Translations under genes and position numbers: made by a program
The notes under the pieces: model-generated
Database searches by the model: none
Told to the model about the DNA's origin: nothing
What the model saw: only the letters and a program-made list of their open reading frames with translations
In this document: positions 1-11,514 of the stretch, in pieces
Position numbering within the stretch: the stretch's first letter is position 1
Layout: every line of letters starts with the position of its first letter
Assembly: GCA_030848705.1 (NCBI GenBank)
Contig: JAUIZM010000023.1
Span: forward strand, 2,170,001 to 2,234,000
Direction: 5' to 3'
DNA: 64,000 bases
From: Heracleum sosnowskyi
Lineage: Eukaryota; Streptophyta; Magnoliopsida; Apiales; Apiaceae

Positions 1-93
1 TGGAGCAGTCTGGACCTGAATTGGAGCCGATACCAGGGGACGCCCGATTACGTATACCTCTGAAGGGAGCTATACAAGGAAAACGGGGATAAA
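1..93 (+). repeat. Partial monomer at left window edge (type E/F)
   Basis: This is the last 93 bp of a monomer truncated by the window edge. It carries CAGTCTGGACC and GGAGCCG, which mark type E/F units, and ends with the stop-type tail CTCTGAAGGG. The same monomer precedes the related block at 4123, so the duplicated region extends left beyond the window. Confidence 0.9.
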
Positions 94-261
94 TTGAAGC
101 GGGTCGTTTTGAGGATATTTTCTCGTAGTTTGACCCTATGGGTTTATAGAATTGCAATAAACTTCATTTGGAGCTGTCCGGACCTGAATTGGAGCAGATA
201 CCAGGGGACGCCCGATTACGTATACCTCTTAAGGGATCTATACAAGGAAAACGAGGATAAA
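94..261 (+). repeat. Reference monomer, type A
   Basis: This is the first complete unit and close to the commonest variant of the array; its GAG at 160-162 replaces the usual GGG. Diagnostic sites by monomer position are: CGG at 7, GTCGTT at 10, AGG at 19, TCTCGT at 28, CTATGGG at 43, GCAATA at 61, GTCCGGAC at 83 (an 8-bp perfect palindrome), CCCGAT at 118, TACGTATAC at 124 (two overlapping palindromes) and CTCTTAAGG at 133. The TTA at 136-138 keeps the forward frame open into the next unit. A direct repeat of TTGGAGC occurs twice within the unit, 21 bp apart (75 and 96). Confidence 0.95.
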
Positions 262-597
262 TTGAAGTGGGTCGTTTTGTGGATATCTTCTCATAGTTTG
301 ACCCTATGGGTTTATAGAATTGCAATAAACTTCATTTGGAGCTGTCCGGACCTGAATTGGAGCAGATACCAGGGGACGCCCGATTACGTATACCTCTTAA
401 GGAATCTATACAAGGAAAACGGGGATAAATTGAAGTGGGTCGTTTTGTGGATATTTTCTCGTAGTTTGACCCTATGGGTTTATAGAATTGCAAAAAACTT
501 CATTTGGAGCAGTCCGGGCCTAAATTGGAGCAAATACCAGGGGACGCACGATTACGTATACCTCTGAAGGGAGCTATACAAGGAAAACGGGGATAAA

Positions 598-765
598 TTG
601 AAGCAGGTCGTTTTGTGGGTATTTTCTAGTAGTTTGACCCTATAGGTTTATAGAATTGCAAAAAACTTCATTTGGAGCGGTCCGGGCCTAAATTGGAGCA
701 GATACCAGGGGACGCCCGATTACGTATACCTCTGAAGGGAGCTATACAAGGAAAATGGGGATAAA
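598..765 (+). repeat. Reference monomer, type C (CAG at 7, TAG at 46)
   Basis: Type C units are marked by GAAGCAGG at the start, GTGGGTATTTTCTAG in place of the usual GGATATTTTCTCG, and CTATAGG in place of CTATGGG. The last change creates an 8-bp palindrome CCTATAGG and an in-frame TAG in the forward frame. The second half is GGTCCGGGCC or AGTCCGGGCC. The type recurs at 1940, 4627, 5635, 8491, 10339, 13531, 15379, 15715 and many later positions, and serves as a landmark for aligning higher-order repeats. Confidence 0.9.
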
Positions 766-933
766 TTAAAGCGGGTCGTTTTGAGGATATTTTCTCGTAG
801 TTTGACCCTATGGGTTTATAGAATTGCAAAAAACTTCATTTGGAGCTGTCCGGACCTGAATTTGAGCAGATATCAGGGGACACCCGATTATGTATACCTC
901 TGAAGGGAGCTATACAAGGAAAACGGGGATAAA
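766..933 (+). repeat. Reference monomer, type D (GATATC-bearing)
   Basis: Type D is marked by GAATTTGAGCAGATATCAGG in place of the usual GAATTGGAGCAGATACC, followed by GACACCC and TTATGTA. These changes remove the CpGs at 116 and 126 and create a GATATC palindrome. The A-tract site is GCAAAAAAC. It recurs at 2108, 3787, 4795, 6475, 9331 and many later units, often as the last member of an A-G-D trimer. Confidence 0.88.
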
Positions 934-1267
934 TTGAAGCGGGTCATTTTGTGGATATTTTCTCGTAGTTTGACCCTATGGGTTTATAGAATTGAAAAAA
1001 ACTTCATTTGGAGCAGTCTGGACCTGAATTGTAGCCGATACTAGGGGACACACGATTACGTATACCTGAAGGGAGCTATACAAGGAAAACGGGGATAAAT
1101 TGAAGCCGGTCATTTTGTGGATATTTTCTCGTAGTTTGACCCTATGGGTTTATAGAATTGAAAAAAACTTCATTTGGAGCAATCTGGACCTGAATTGGAG
1201 CCGATACCAGGGGACGCCCGATTACGTATACCTTTGAAGGGAGCTATACAAGGAAAACGGGGATAAA
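934..1267 (+). repeat. Reference monomers, types E and F, with a 2-bp deletion between them
   Basis: Two consecutive units carry GTCATTTT at 10 (CpG 12 changed to CpA), the longest A-tract (GAAAAAAAC) and TCTGGACC (CpG 86 changed to TpG). The first has CGG at 7 (type E), the second CCG (type F). The first also contains CTAGGGG where others have CCAGGGG. The junction near 1069-1071 reads ATACCTGAAGGG, lacking 2 bp relative to ATACCTCTGAAGGG, which shifts the repeat phase by 2. Confidence 0.88.
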
Positions 1268-4122
1268 TTGAAGCGGGTCGTTTTGAGGATATTTTCTCGT
1301 AGTTTGACCCTATGGGTTTATAGAATTGCAATAAACTTCATTTGGAGCTGTCCGGACCTGAATTGGAGCAGATACCAGGGGACGCCCGATTACGTATACC
1401 TCTTAAGGGATCTATACAAGGAAAACGGGGATAAATTGAAGTGGGTCGTTTTGTGGATATCTTCTCATAGTTTGACCCTATGGGTTTATAGAATTGCAAA
1501 AAACTTCATTTGGAGCAGTCCGGGCCTAAATTGGAGCAGATACCAGGGGACGCCCGATTACGTATACCTCTGAAGGGAGCTATACAAGGAAAACGGGGAT
1601 AAATTGAACCGGGTCGTTTTGAGGATATTTTCTCATAGGTTGACCCTATGGGTTTATAGAATTGCAATAAACTTCATTTGGAGCTGTCCGGACCTGAATT
1701 GGAGCAGATACCAGGGGACGCCCGATTACGTATACCTCTTAAGGGATCTATACAAGGAAAACGGGGATAAATTGAAGTGGGTCGTTTTGTGGATATTTTC
1801 TCGTAGTTTGACCCTATGGGTTTATAGAATTGCAAAAAACTTCATTTGGAGCAGTCCGGGCCTAAATTGGAGCAGATACCAGGGGACGCACGATTACGTA
1901 TACCTCTGAAGGGAGCTATACAAGGAAAACGGGGATAAATTGAAGCAGGTCGTTTTGTGGGTATTTTCTAGTAGTTTGACCCTATAGGTTTATAGAATTG
2001 CAAAAAACTTCATTTGGAGCGGTCCGGGCCTAAATTGGAGCAGATACCAGGGGACGCCCGATTACGTATACCTCTGAAGGGAGCTATACAAGGAAAACGG
2101 GGATAAATTGAAGCGGGTCGTTTTGAGGATATTTTCTCGTAGTTTGACCCTATGGGTTTATAGAATTGCAAAAAACTTCATTTGGAGCTGTCCGGACCTG
2201 AATTTGAGCAGATATCAGGGGACACCCGATTATGTATACCTCTGAAGGGAGCTATACAAGGAAAACGGGGATAAATTGAAGCGGGTCATTTTGTGGATAT
2301 TTTCTCGTAGTTTGACCCTATGGGTTTATAGAATTGAAAAAAACTTCATTTGGAGCAGTCTGGACCTGAATTGTAGCCGATACCAGGGGACGCCCGATTA
2401 CGTATACCTCTGAAGGGAGCTATACAAGGAAAACGGGGATAAATTGAAGCGGGTCGTTTTGAGGATATTTTCTCGTAGTTTGACCCTATGGGTTTATAGA
2501 ATTGCAATAAACTTCATTTGGAGCTGTCCGGACCTGAATTGGAGCAGATACCAGGGGACGCCCAATTACGTATACCTCTTAAGGGATCTATACATAGAAA
2601 ACGGGGATAAATTGAAGCGGGTCGTTTTGAGGATATTTTCTCGTAGTTTGACCCTATGGGTTTATAGAATTGCAGTAAACTTCATTTGGAGCTGTCCGGA
2701 CCTGAATTGGAGCAGATACCAGGGGACGCCCCATTACGTATACCTCTTAAGGGATCTATACATAGAAAACGTGGATAAATTGAAGCGGGTCGTTTTGTGG
2801 ATATTTTCTCGTAGTTTGACCCTATGGGTTTATAGAATTGAAAAAAATTCATTTGGAGCAGTCTGGACCTGAATTGGAGCCGATACCAGGGGACGCCCGA
2901 TTACGTATACCTCTGAAGGGAGCTATACAAGGAAAACGGGGATAAATTGAAGCGGGTCGTTTTGAGGATATTTTCTCGTAGTTTGACCCTATGGGTTTAT
3001 AGAATTGCAGTAAACTTCATTTGGAGCTGTCCGGACCTGAATTGGAGCAGATACCAGGGGACGCCCGATTACGTATACCTCTTAAGGGATCTATACAAGG
3101 AAAACGGGGATAAATTGAAGCGGGTCGTTTTGAGGATATTTTCTCGTAGTTTGACCCTATGGGTTTATAGAATTGCAATAAACTTCATTTGGAGCTGTCC
3201 GGACCTGAATTGGAGCAGATACCAGGGGACGCCCGATTATGTATACCTCTGAAGGGAGCTATACAAGGAAAACGGGGATAAATTGAAGCTGGTCATTTTG
3301 TGGATATTTTCTCGTAGTTTGACCCTATGGGTTTATAGAATTGAAAAAAACTTCATTTGGAGCAGTCTGGACCTGAATTGGAGCCGATACCAGGGGACGC
3401 CCGATTACGTATACCTCTGAAGGGAGCTATACAAGGAAAACGGGGATAAATTGAAGCGGGTCGTTTTGAGGATATTTTCTCGTAGTTTGACCCTATGGGT
3501 TTATAGAATTGCAATAAACTTCATTTGGAGCTGTCCGGACCTGAATTGGAGCAGATACCAGGGGACGCCCGATTACGTATACCTCTTAAGGGATCTATAC
3601 AAGGAAAACGGGGATAAATTGAAGCGGGTCGTTTTGAGGATATTTTCTCGTAGTTTGACCCTATGGGTTTATAGAATTGCAGTAAACTTCATTTGGAGCT
3701 GTCCGGACCTGAATTGGAGCAGATACCAGGGGACGCCCAATTACGTATACCTCTTAAGGGATCTATACATAGAAAACGGGGATAAATTGAAGCGGGTCGT
3801 TTTGTGCATATTTTCTCGGAGTTTGACCCTATGGGTTTATAGAATTGCAAAAAACTTCATTTGGAGCTGTCCGGACCTGAATTTGAGCAGATATCAGGGG
3901 ACACCCGATTATGTATACCTCTGAAGGGAGCTATACAAGGAAAACGGGGATAAATTGAAGCCGGTCATTTTGTGGATATTTTCTCGTAGTTTGACCCTAT
4001 GGGTTTATAGAATTGAAAAAAACTTCATTTGGAGCAGTCTGGACCTGAATTGGAGCCGATACCAGGGGACGCCCGATTACGTATACCTCTGAAGGGAGCT
4101 ATACAAGGAAAACGGGGATAAA

Positions 4123-7100
4123 TTGAAGCGGGTCGTTTTGAGGATATTTTCTCGTAGTTTGACCCTATGGGTTTATAGAATTGCAATAAACTTCATTTGG
4201 AGCTGTCCGGACCTGAATTGGAGCAGATACCAGGGGACGCCCGATTACGTATACCTCTTAAGGGATCTATACAAGGAAAACGAGGATAAATTGAAGTGGG
4301 TCGTTTTGTGGATATCTTCTCATAGTTTGACCCTATGGGTTTATAGAATTGCAATAAACTTCATTTGGAGCTGTCCGGACCTGAATTGGAGCAGATACCA
4401 GGGGACGCCCGATTACGTATACCTCTTAAGGGATCTATACAAGGAAAACGGGGATAAATTGAAGTGGGTCGTTTTGTGGATATTTTCTCGTAGTTTGACC
4501 CTATGGGTTTATAGAATTGCAAAAAACTTCATTTGGAGCAGTCCGGGCCTAAATTGGAGCAAATACCAGGGGACGCACGATTACGTATACCTCTGAAGGG
4601 AGCTATACAAGGAAAACGGGGATAAATTGAAGCAGGTCGTTTTGTGGGTATTTTCTAGTAGTTTGACCCTATAGGTTTATAGAATTGCAAAAAACTTCAT
4701 TTGGAGCGGTCCGGGCCTAAATTGGAGCAGATACCAGGGGACGCCCGATTACGTATACCTCTGAAGGGAGCTATACAAGGAAAACGGGGATAAATTAAAG
4801 CGGGTCGTTTTGAGGATATTTTCTCGTAGTTTGACCCTATGGGTTTATAGAATTGCAAAAAACTTCATTTGGAGCTGTCCGGACCTGAATTTGAGCAGAT
4901 ATCAGGGGACACCCGATTATGTATACCTCTGAAGGGAGCTATACAAGGAAAACGGGGATAAATTGAAGCGGGTCATTTTGTGGATATTTTCTCGTAGTTT
5001 GACCCTATGGGTTTATAGAATTGAAAAAAACTTCATTTGGAGCAGTCTGGACCTGAATTGTAGCCGATACCAGGGGACGCACGATTACGTATACCTCTGA
5101 AGGGAGCTATACAAGGAAAACGGGGATAAATTGAAGCCGGTCATTTTGTGGATATTTTCTCGTAGTTTGACCCTATGGGTTTATAGAATTGAAAAAAACT
5201 TCATTTGGAGCAATCTGGACCTGAATTGGAGCCGATACCAGGGGACACCCGATTACGTATACCTTTGAAGGGAGCTATACAAGGAAAACGGGGATAAATT
5301 GAAGCGGGTCGTTTTGAGGATATTTTCTCGTAGTTTGACCCTATGGGTTTATAGAATTGCAATAAACTTCATTTGGAGCTGTCCGGACCTGAATTGGAGC
5401 AGATACCAGGGGACGCCCGATTACGTATACCTCTTAAGGGATCTATACAAGGAAAACGGGGATAAATTGAAGTGGGTCGTTTTGTGGATATTTTCTCGTA
5501 GTTTGACCCTATGGGTTTATAGAATTGCAAAAAACTTCATTTGGAGCAGTCCGGGCCTAAATTGGAGCAGATACCAGGGGACGCACGATTACGTATACCT
5601 CTGAAGGGAGCTATACAAGGAAAACGGGGATAAATTGAAGCAGGTCGTTTTGTGGGTATTTTCTAGTAGTTTGACCCTATAGGTTTATAGAATTGCAAAA
5701 AACTTCATTTGGAGCGGTCCGGGCCTAAATTGGAGCAGATACCAGGGGACGCCCGATTACGTATACCTCTGAAGGGAGCTATACAAGGAAACCGGGGATA
5801 AATTGAAGCGGGTCGTTTTGAGGATATTTTCTCGTAGTTTGACCCTATGGGTTTATTGAATTGCAAAAAACTTCATTTGGAGCTGTCCGGACCTGAATTT
5901 GAGCAGATATCAGGGGACACCCGATTATGTATACCTCTGAAGGGAGCTATACAAGGAAAACGGGGATAAATTGAAGCGGGTCATTTTGTGGATATTTACT
6001 CGTAGTTTGACCCTATGGGTTTATAGAATTGAAAAAAACTTCATTTGGAGCAGTCTGGACCTGAATTGTAGCCTATACCAGGGGACGCCCGATTACGTAT
6101 ACCTCTGAAGGGAGCTATACAAGGAAAACGGGGATAAATTGAAGCGGGTCGTTTTGAGGATATTTTCTCGTAGTTTGACCCTATGGGTTTATAGAATTGC
6201 AATAAACTTCATTTGGAGCTGTCCAGACCTGAATTGGAGCAGATACCAGGGGACGCCCGATTACGTATACCTCTTAAGGGATCTATACAAGGAAAACGGG
6301 TATAAATTGAAGCGGGTCGTTTTGAGGATATTTTCTCGTAGTTTGACCCTATGGGTTTATAGAATTGCAGTAAACTTCATTTGGAGCTGTCCGGACCTGA
6401 ATTGGAGCAGATACCAGGGGACGCCCAATTACGTATACCTCTTAAGGGATCTATACATAGAAAACGGGGATAAATTGAAGCGGGTCGTTTTGTGGATATT
6501 TTCTCGTAGTTTGACCCTATGGGTTTATAGAATTGCAAAAAACTTCATTTGGAGCTGTCCGGACCTGAATTTGAGCAGATATCAGGGGACACCCGATTAT
6601 GTATACCTCTGAAGGGATCTATACAAGGAAAACGTGGATAAATTGAAGCGGGTCATTTTGTGGATATTTTCTCGTAGTTTGACCCTATGGGTTTATAGAA
6701 TTGAAAAAAACTTCATTTGGAGCAGTCTGGACCTGAATTGGAGCCGATACCAGGGGACGCCCGATTACGTATACCTCTGAAGGGAGCTATACAAGGAAAA
6801 CGGGGATAAATTGAAGCGGGTCGTTTTGAGGATATTTTCTCGTAGTTTGACCCTATGGGTTTATAGAATTGCAATAAACTTCATTTGGAGCTGTCCGGAC
6901 CTGAATTGGAGCAGATACCAGGGGACGCCCAATTACGTATACCTCTTAAGGGATCTATACATAGAAAACGGGGATAAATTGAAGCGGGTCGTTTTGAGGA
7001 TATTTTCTCGTAGTTTGACCCTATGGGTTTATAGAATTGCAGTAAACTTCATTTGGAGCTGTCCGGACCTGAATTGGAGCAGATACCAGGGGACGCCCAA

Positions 7101-7986
7101 TTACGTATACCTCTTAAGGGATCTATACATAGAAAACGTGGATAAATTGAAGCGGGTCGTTTTGTGGATATTTTCTCGTAGTTTGACCCTATGGGTTTAT
7201 AGAATTGAAAAAAAACTTCATTTGGAGCAGTCTGGACCTGAATTGGAGCCGATACCAGGGGACGCCCGATTACGTATACCTCTGAAGGGAGCTATACAAG
7301 GAAAACGGGGATAAATTGAAGCGGGTCGTTTTGAGGATATTTTCTCGTAGTTTGACCCTATGGGTTTATAGAATTGCAATAAACTTCATTTGGAGCTGTC
7401 CGGACCTGAATTGGAGCAGATACCAGGGGACGCCCGATTACGTATACCTCTTAAGGGATCTATACAAGGAAAACGGGGATAAATTGAAGCGGGTCGTTTT
7501 GAGGATATTTTCTCGTAGTTTGACCCTATGGGTTTATAGAATTGCAGTAAACTTCATTTGGAGCTGTCCGGACCTGAATTGGAGCAGATACCAGGGGACG
7601 CCCAATTACGTATACCTCTTAAGGGATCTATACATAGAAAACGGGGATAAATTGAAGCGGGTCGTTTTGTGGATATTTTCTCGTAGTTTGACCCTATGGG
7701 TTTATAGAATTGCAAAAAACTTCATTTGGAGCTGTCCGGACCTGAATTTGAGCAGATATCAGGGGACACCCGATTATGTATACCTCTGAAGGGAGCTATA
7801 CAAGGAAAACGGGGATAAATTGAAGCCGGTCATTTTGTGGATATTTTCTCGTAGTTTGACCCTATGGGTTTATAGAATTGAAAAAACTTCATTTGGAGCA
7901 GTCTGGACCTGAATTGGAGCCGATACCAGGGGACGCCCGATTACGTATACCTCTGAAGGGAGCTATACAAGGAAAACGGGGATAAA
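4123..7986 (+). repeat. Higher-order repeat block, copy 2 (23 monomers)
   Basis: This block starts with the same A, B', B, C, D, E, F order as 94-1267. It then has one A-B pair (5299-5634) where copy 1 has two (1268-1939), so it is one dimer shorter there. The A-G-D-F tetramer ending at 7986 matches 3451-4122. Distance to the next block start at 7987 is 3864 bp, exactly 23 units. One A-tract gains a base near 7208 and another loses one near 7880, so the phase returns to its earlier value. Confidence 0.8.
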
Positions 7987-10900
7987 TTGAAGCGGGTCGT
8001 TTTGAGGATATTTTCTCGTAGTTTGACCCTATGGGTTTATAGAATTGCAATAAACTTCATTTGGAGCTGTCCGGACCTGAATTGGAGCAGATACCAGGGG
8101 ACGCCCGATTACGTATACCTCTTAAGGGATCTATACAAGGAAAACGAGGATAAATTGAAGTGGGTCGTTTTGTGGATATCTTCTCATAGTTTGACCCTAT
8201 GGGTTTATAGAATTGCAATAAACTTCATTTGGAGCTGTCCGGACCTGAATTGGAGCAGATACTAGGGGACGCCCGATTACGTATACCTCTTAAGGGATCT
8301 ATACAAGGAAAACGGGGATAAATTGAAGTGGGTCGTTTTGTGGATATTTTCTCGTAGTTTGACCCTATGGGTTTATAGAATTGCAAAAAACTTCATTTGG
8401 AGCAGTCCGGGCCTAAATTGGAGCAAATACCAGGGGACGCACGATTACGTATACCTCTGAAGGGAGCTATACAAGGAAAACGGGGATAAATTGAAGCAGG
8501 TCGTTTTGTGGGTATTTTCTAGTAGTTTGACCCTATAGGTTTATAGAATTGCAAAAAACTTCATTTGGAGCGGTCCGGGCCTAAATTGGAGCAGATACCA
8601 GGGGACGCCCGATTACGTATACCTCTGAAGGGAGCTATACAAGGAAAACGGGGATAAATTAAAGCGGGTCGTTTTGAGGATATTTTCTCGTAGTTTGACC
8701 CTATGGGTTTATAGAATTGCAAAAACCTTCATTTGGAGCTGTCCGGACCTGAATTTGAGCAGATATCAGGGGACACCCGATTATGTATACCTCTGAAGGG
8801 AGCTATACAAGGAAAACGGGGATAAATTGAAGCGGGTCATTTTGTGGATATTTTCTCGTAGTTTGACCCTATGGGTTTATAGAATTGAAAAAAACTTCAT
8901 TTGGAGCAGTCTGGACCTGAATTGTAGCCGATACCAGGGGACGCACGATTACGTATACCTCTGAAGGGAGCTATACAAGGAAAACGGGGATAAATTGAAG
9001 CGGGTCGTTTTGAGGATATTTTCTCGTAGTTTGACCCTATGGGTTTATAGAATTGCAATAAACTTCATTTGGAGCTGTCCGGACCTGAATTGGAGCAGAT
9101 ACCAGGGGACGCCCGATTACGTATACCTCTTAAGGGATCTATACAAGGAAAACGGGTATAAATTGAAGCGGGTCGTTTTGAGGATATTTTCTCGTAGTTT
9201 GACCCTATGGGTTTATAGAATTGCAGTAAACTTCATTTGGAGCTGTCCGGACCTGAATTGGAGCAGATACCAGGGGACGCCCAATTACGTATACCTCTTA
9301 AGGGATCTATACATAGAAAACGGGGATAAATTGAAGCGGGTCGTTTTGTGGATATTTTCTCGTAGTTTGACCCTATGGGTTTATAGAATTGCAAAAAACT
9401 TCATTTGGAGCTGTCCGGACCTGAATTTGAGCAGATATCAGGGGACACCCGATTATGTATACCTCTGAAGGGATCTATACAAGGAAAACGGGGATAAATT
9501 GAAGCGGGTCATTTTGTGGATATTTTCTCGTAGTTTGACCCTATGGGTTTATAGAATTGAAAAAAACTTCATTTGGAGCAGTCTGGACCTGAATTGGAGC
9601 CGATACCAGGGGACGCCCGATTACGTATACCTCTGAAGGGAGCTATACAAGGAAAACGGGGATAAATTGAAGCGGGTCGTTTTGAGGATATTTTCTCGTA
9701 GTTTGACCCTATGGGTTTATAGAATTGCAATAAACTTCATTTGGAGCTGTCCGGACCTGAATTGGAGTAGATACCAGGGGACGCCCGATTACGTATACCT
9801 CTTAAGGGATCTATACAAGGAAAACGGGGATAAATTGAAGTGGGTCGTTTTGTGGATATCTTCTCGTAGTTTGACCCTATGGGTTTATAGAATTGCAAAA
9901 AACTTCATTTGGAGCAGTCCGGGCCTAAATTGGAGCAGATACCAGGGGACGCCCGATTACGTATACCTCTGAAGGGAGCTATACAAGGAAAACGGGGATA
10001 AATTGAAGCGGGTCGTTTTGAGGATATTTTCTCGTAGTTTGACCATATGGGTTTATAGAATTGCAATAAACTTCATTTGGAGCTGTCCGGACCTGAATTG
10101 GAGCAGATACCAGGGGACGCCCGATTACGTATACCTCTTAAGGGATCTATACAAGGAAAACGGGGATAAATTGAAGTGGGTCGTTTTGTGGATATTTTCT
10201 CGTAGTTTGACCCTATGGGTTTATAGAATTGCAAAAAACTTCATTTGGAGCAGTCCGGGCCTAAATTGGAGCAGATACCAGGGGACGCACGATTACGTAT
10301 ACCTCTGAAGGGAGCTATACAAGGAAAACGGGGATAAATTGAAGCAGGTCGTTTTGTGGGTATTTTCTAGTAGTTTGACCCTATAGGTTTATAGAATTGC
10401 AAAAAACTTCATTTGGAGCGGTCCGGGCCTAAATTGGAGCAGATACCAGGGGACGCCCGATTACGTATACCTCTGAAGGGAGCTATACAAGGAAAACGGG
10501 GATAAATTGAAGCGGGTCGTTTTGAGGATATTTTCTCGTAGTTTGACCCTATGGGTTTATAGAATTGCAAAAAACTTCATTTGGAGCTGTCCGGACCTGA
10601 ATTTGAGCAGATATCAGGGGACACCCGATTATGTATACCTCTGAAGGGAGCTATACAAGGAAAACGGGGATAAATTGAAGCGGGTCATTTTGTGGATATT
10701 TACTCGTAGTTTGACCCTATGGGTTTATAGAATTGAAAAAAACTTCATTTGGAGCAGTCTGGACCTGAATTGTAGCCGATACCAGGGGACGCCCGATTAC
10801 GTATACCTCTGAAGGGAGCTATACAAGGAAAACGGGGATAAATTGAAGCGGGTCGTTTTGAGGATATTTTCTCGTAGTTTGACCCTATGGGTTTATAGAA

Positions 10901-11514
10901 TTGCAATAAACTTCATTTGGAGCTGTCCGGACCTGAATTGGAGCAGATACCAGGGGACGCCCGATTACGTATACCTCTTAAGGGATCTATACAAGGAAAA
11001 CGGGTATAAATTGAAGCGGGTCGTTTTGAGGATATTTTCTCGTAGTTTGACCCTATGGGTTTATAGAATTGCAGTAAACTTCATTTGGAGCTGTCCGGAC
11101 CTGAATTGGAGCAGATACCAGGGGACGCCCAATTACGTATACCTCTTAAGGGATCTATACATAGAAAACGGGGATAAATTGAAGCGGGTCGTTTTGTGGA
11201 TATTTTCTCGTAGTTTGACCCTATGGGTTTATAGAATTGCAAAAAACTTCATTTGGAGCTGTCCGGACCTGAATTTGAGCAGATATCAGGGGACACCCGA
11301 TTATGTATACCTCTGAAGGGATCTATACAAGGAAAACGGGGATAAATTGAAGCGGGTCGTTTTGTGGATATTTTCTCGTAGTTTGACCCTATGGGTTTAT
11401 AGAATTGAAAAAAACTTCAATTGGAGCAGTCTGGACCTGAATTGGAGCCGATACCAGGGGACGCCCGATTACGTATACCTCTGAAGGGAGCTATACAAGG
11501 AAAACGGGGATAAA
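7987..11514 (+). repeat. Higher-order repeat block, copy 3 (variant, recombined)
   Basis: It opens with A, B', B, C, D, E like the two earlier blocks but lacks the type F unit and goes straight to an A-G-D trimer at 8995. From 10003 it matches 5299 onward at an offset of 4704 bp, sharing the rare ATTTACTCGTAG of the units at 5971 and 10675. The unit at 8155 has CTAGGGG (stop) at 8262, inherited by 13195, 17899 and 18907, so this copy is close to their source. Confidence 0.75.

Larger units (their letters stand above)
1..4122 (+). repeat. Higher-order repeat block, copy 1 (about 24 monomers)
   Basis: The monomer order A, B', B, C, D, E, F starting at 94 recurs at 4123 in the same order with the same private changes (GAGGATAAA, GATATCTTCTCATAG, CAAATACC). 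The start-to-start distance is 4029 bp, that is 24 units minus the 3 bp removed by two small deletions (near 1070 and 2846). The copy then continues A, B, A, B, C, D, E (1268-2443), A, G, E (2444-2946), G, A, F (2947-3450) and A, G, D, F (3451-4122). The block is open to the left. Confidence 0.8.

Noticed and set aside
94..261. AATAAA polyadenylation-like hexamer in GCAATAAAC of type A units
   Set aside because: It is one state of a variable A-rich site and is lost in most other types; there is no transcript unit for it to end.
94..261. Telomere-like GGGTTTA and CCCTA in CCCTATGGGTTTAT
   Set aside because: Only one 7-mer per 168 bp and no tandem TTTAGGG run; chance similarity is sufficient.
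94..567. Recurrent 101-, 157-, 186- and 213-residue forward open frames across the window
   Set aside because: All are the same reading of the 168-bp unit between type-specific stops. Variants change amino acids freely and the starts are TTG, so they are by-products of a unit length divisible by three.
6139..6612. TATA-box-like GGGTATAAATTG in some type A units (end of the unit at 6139, also 8995, 10843, 14035 and others)
   Set aside because: It results from a single G-to-T change in GGGGATAAATTG, is spread by duplication, and has no associated gene or other promoter element.
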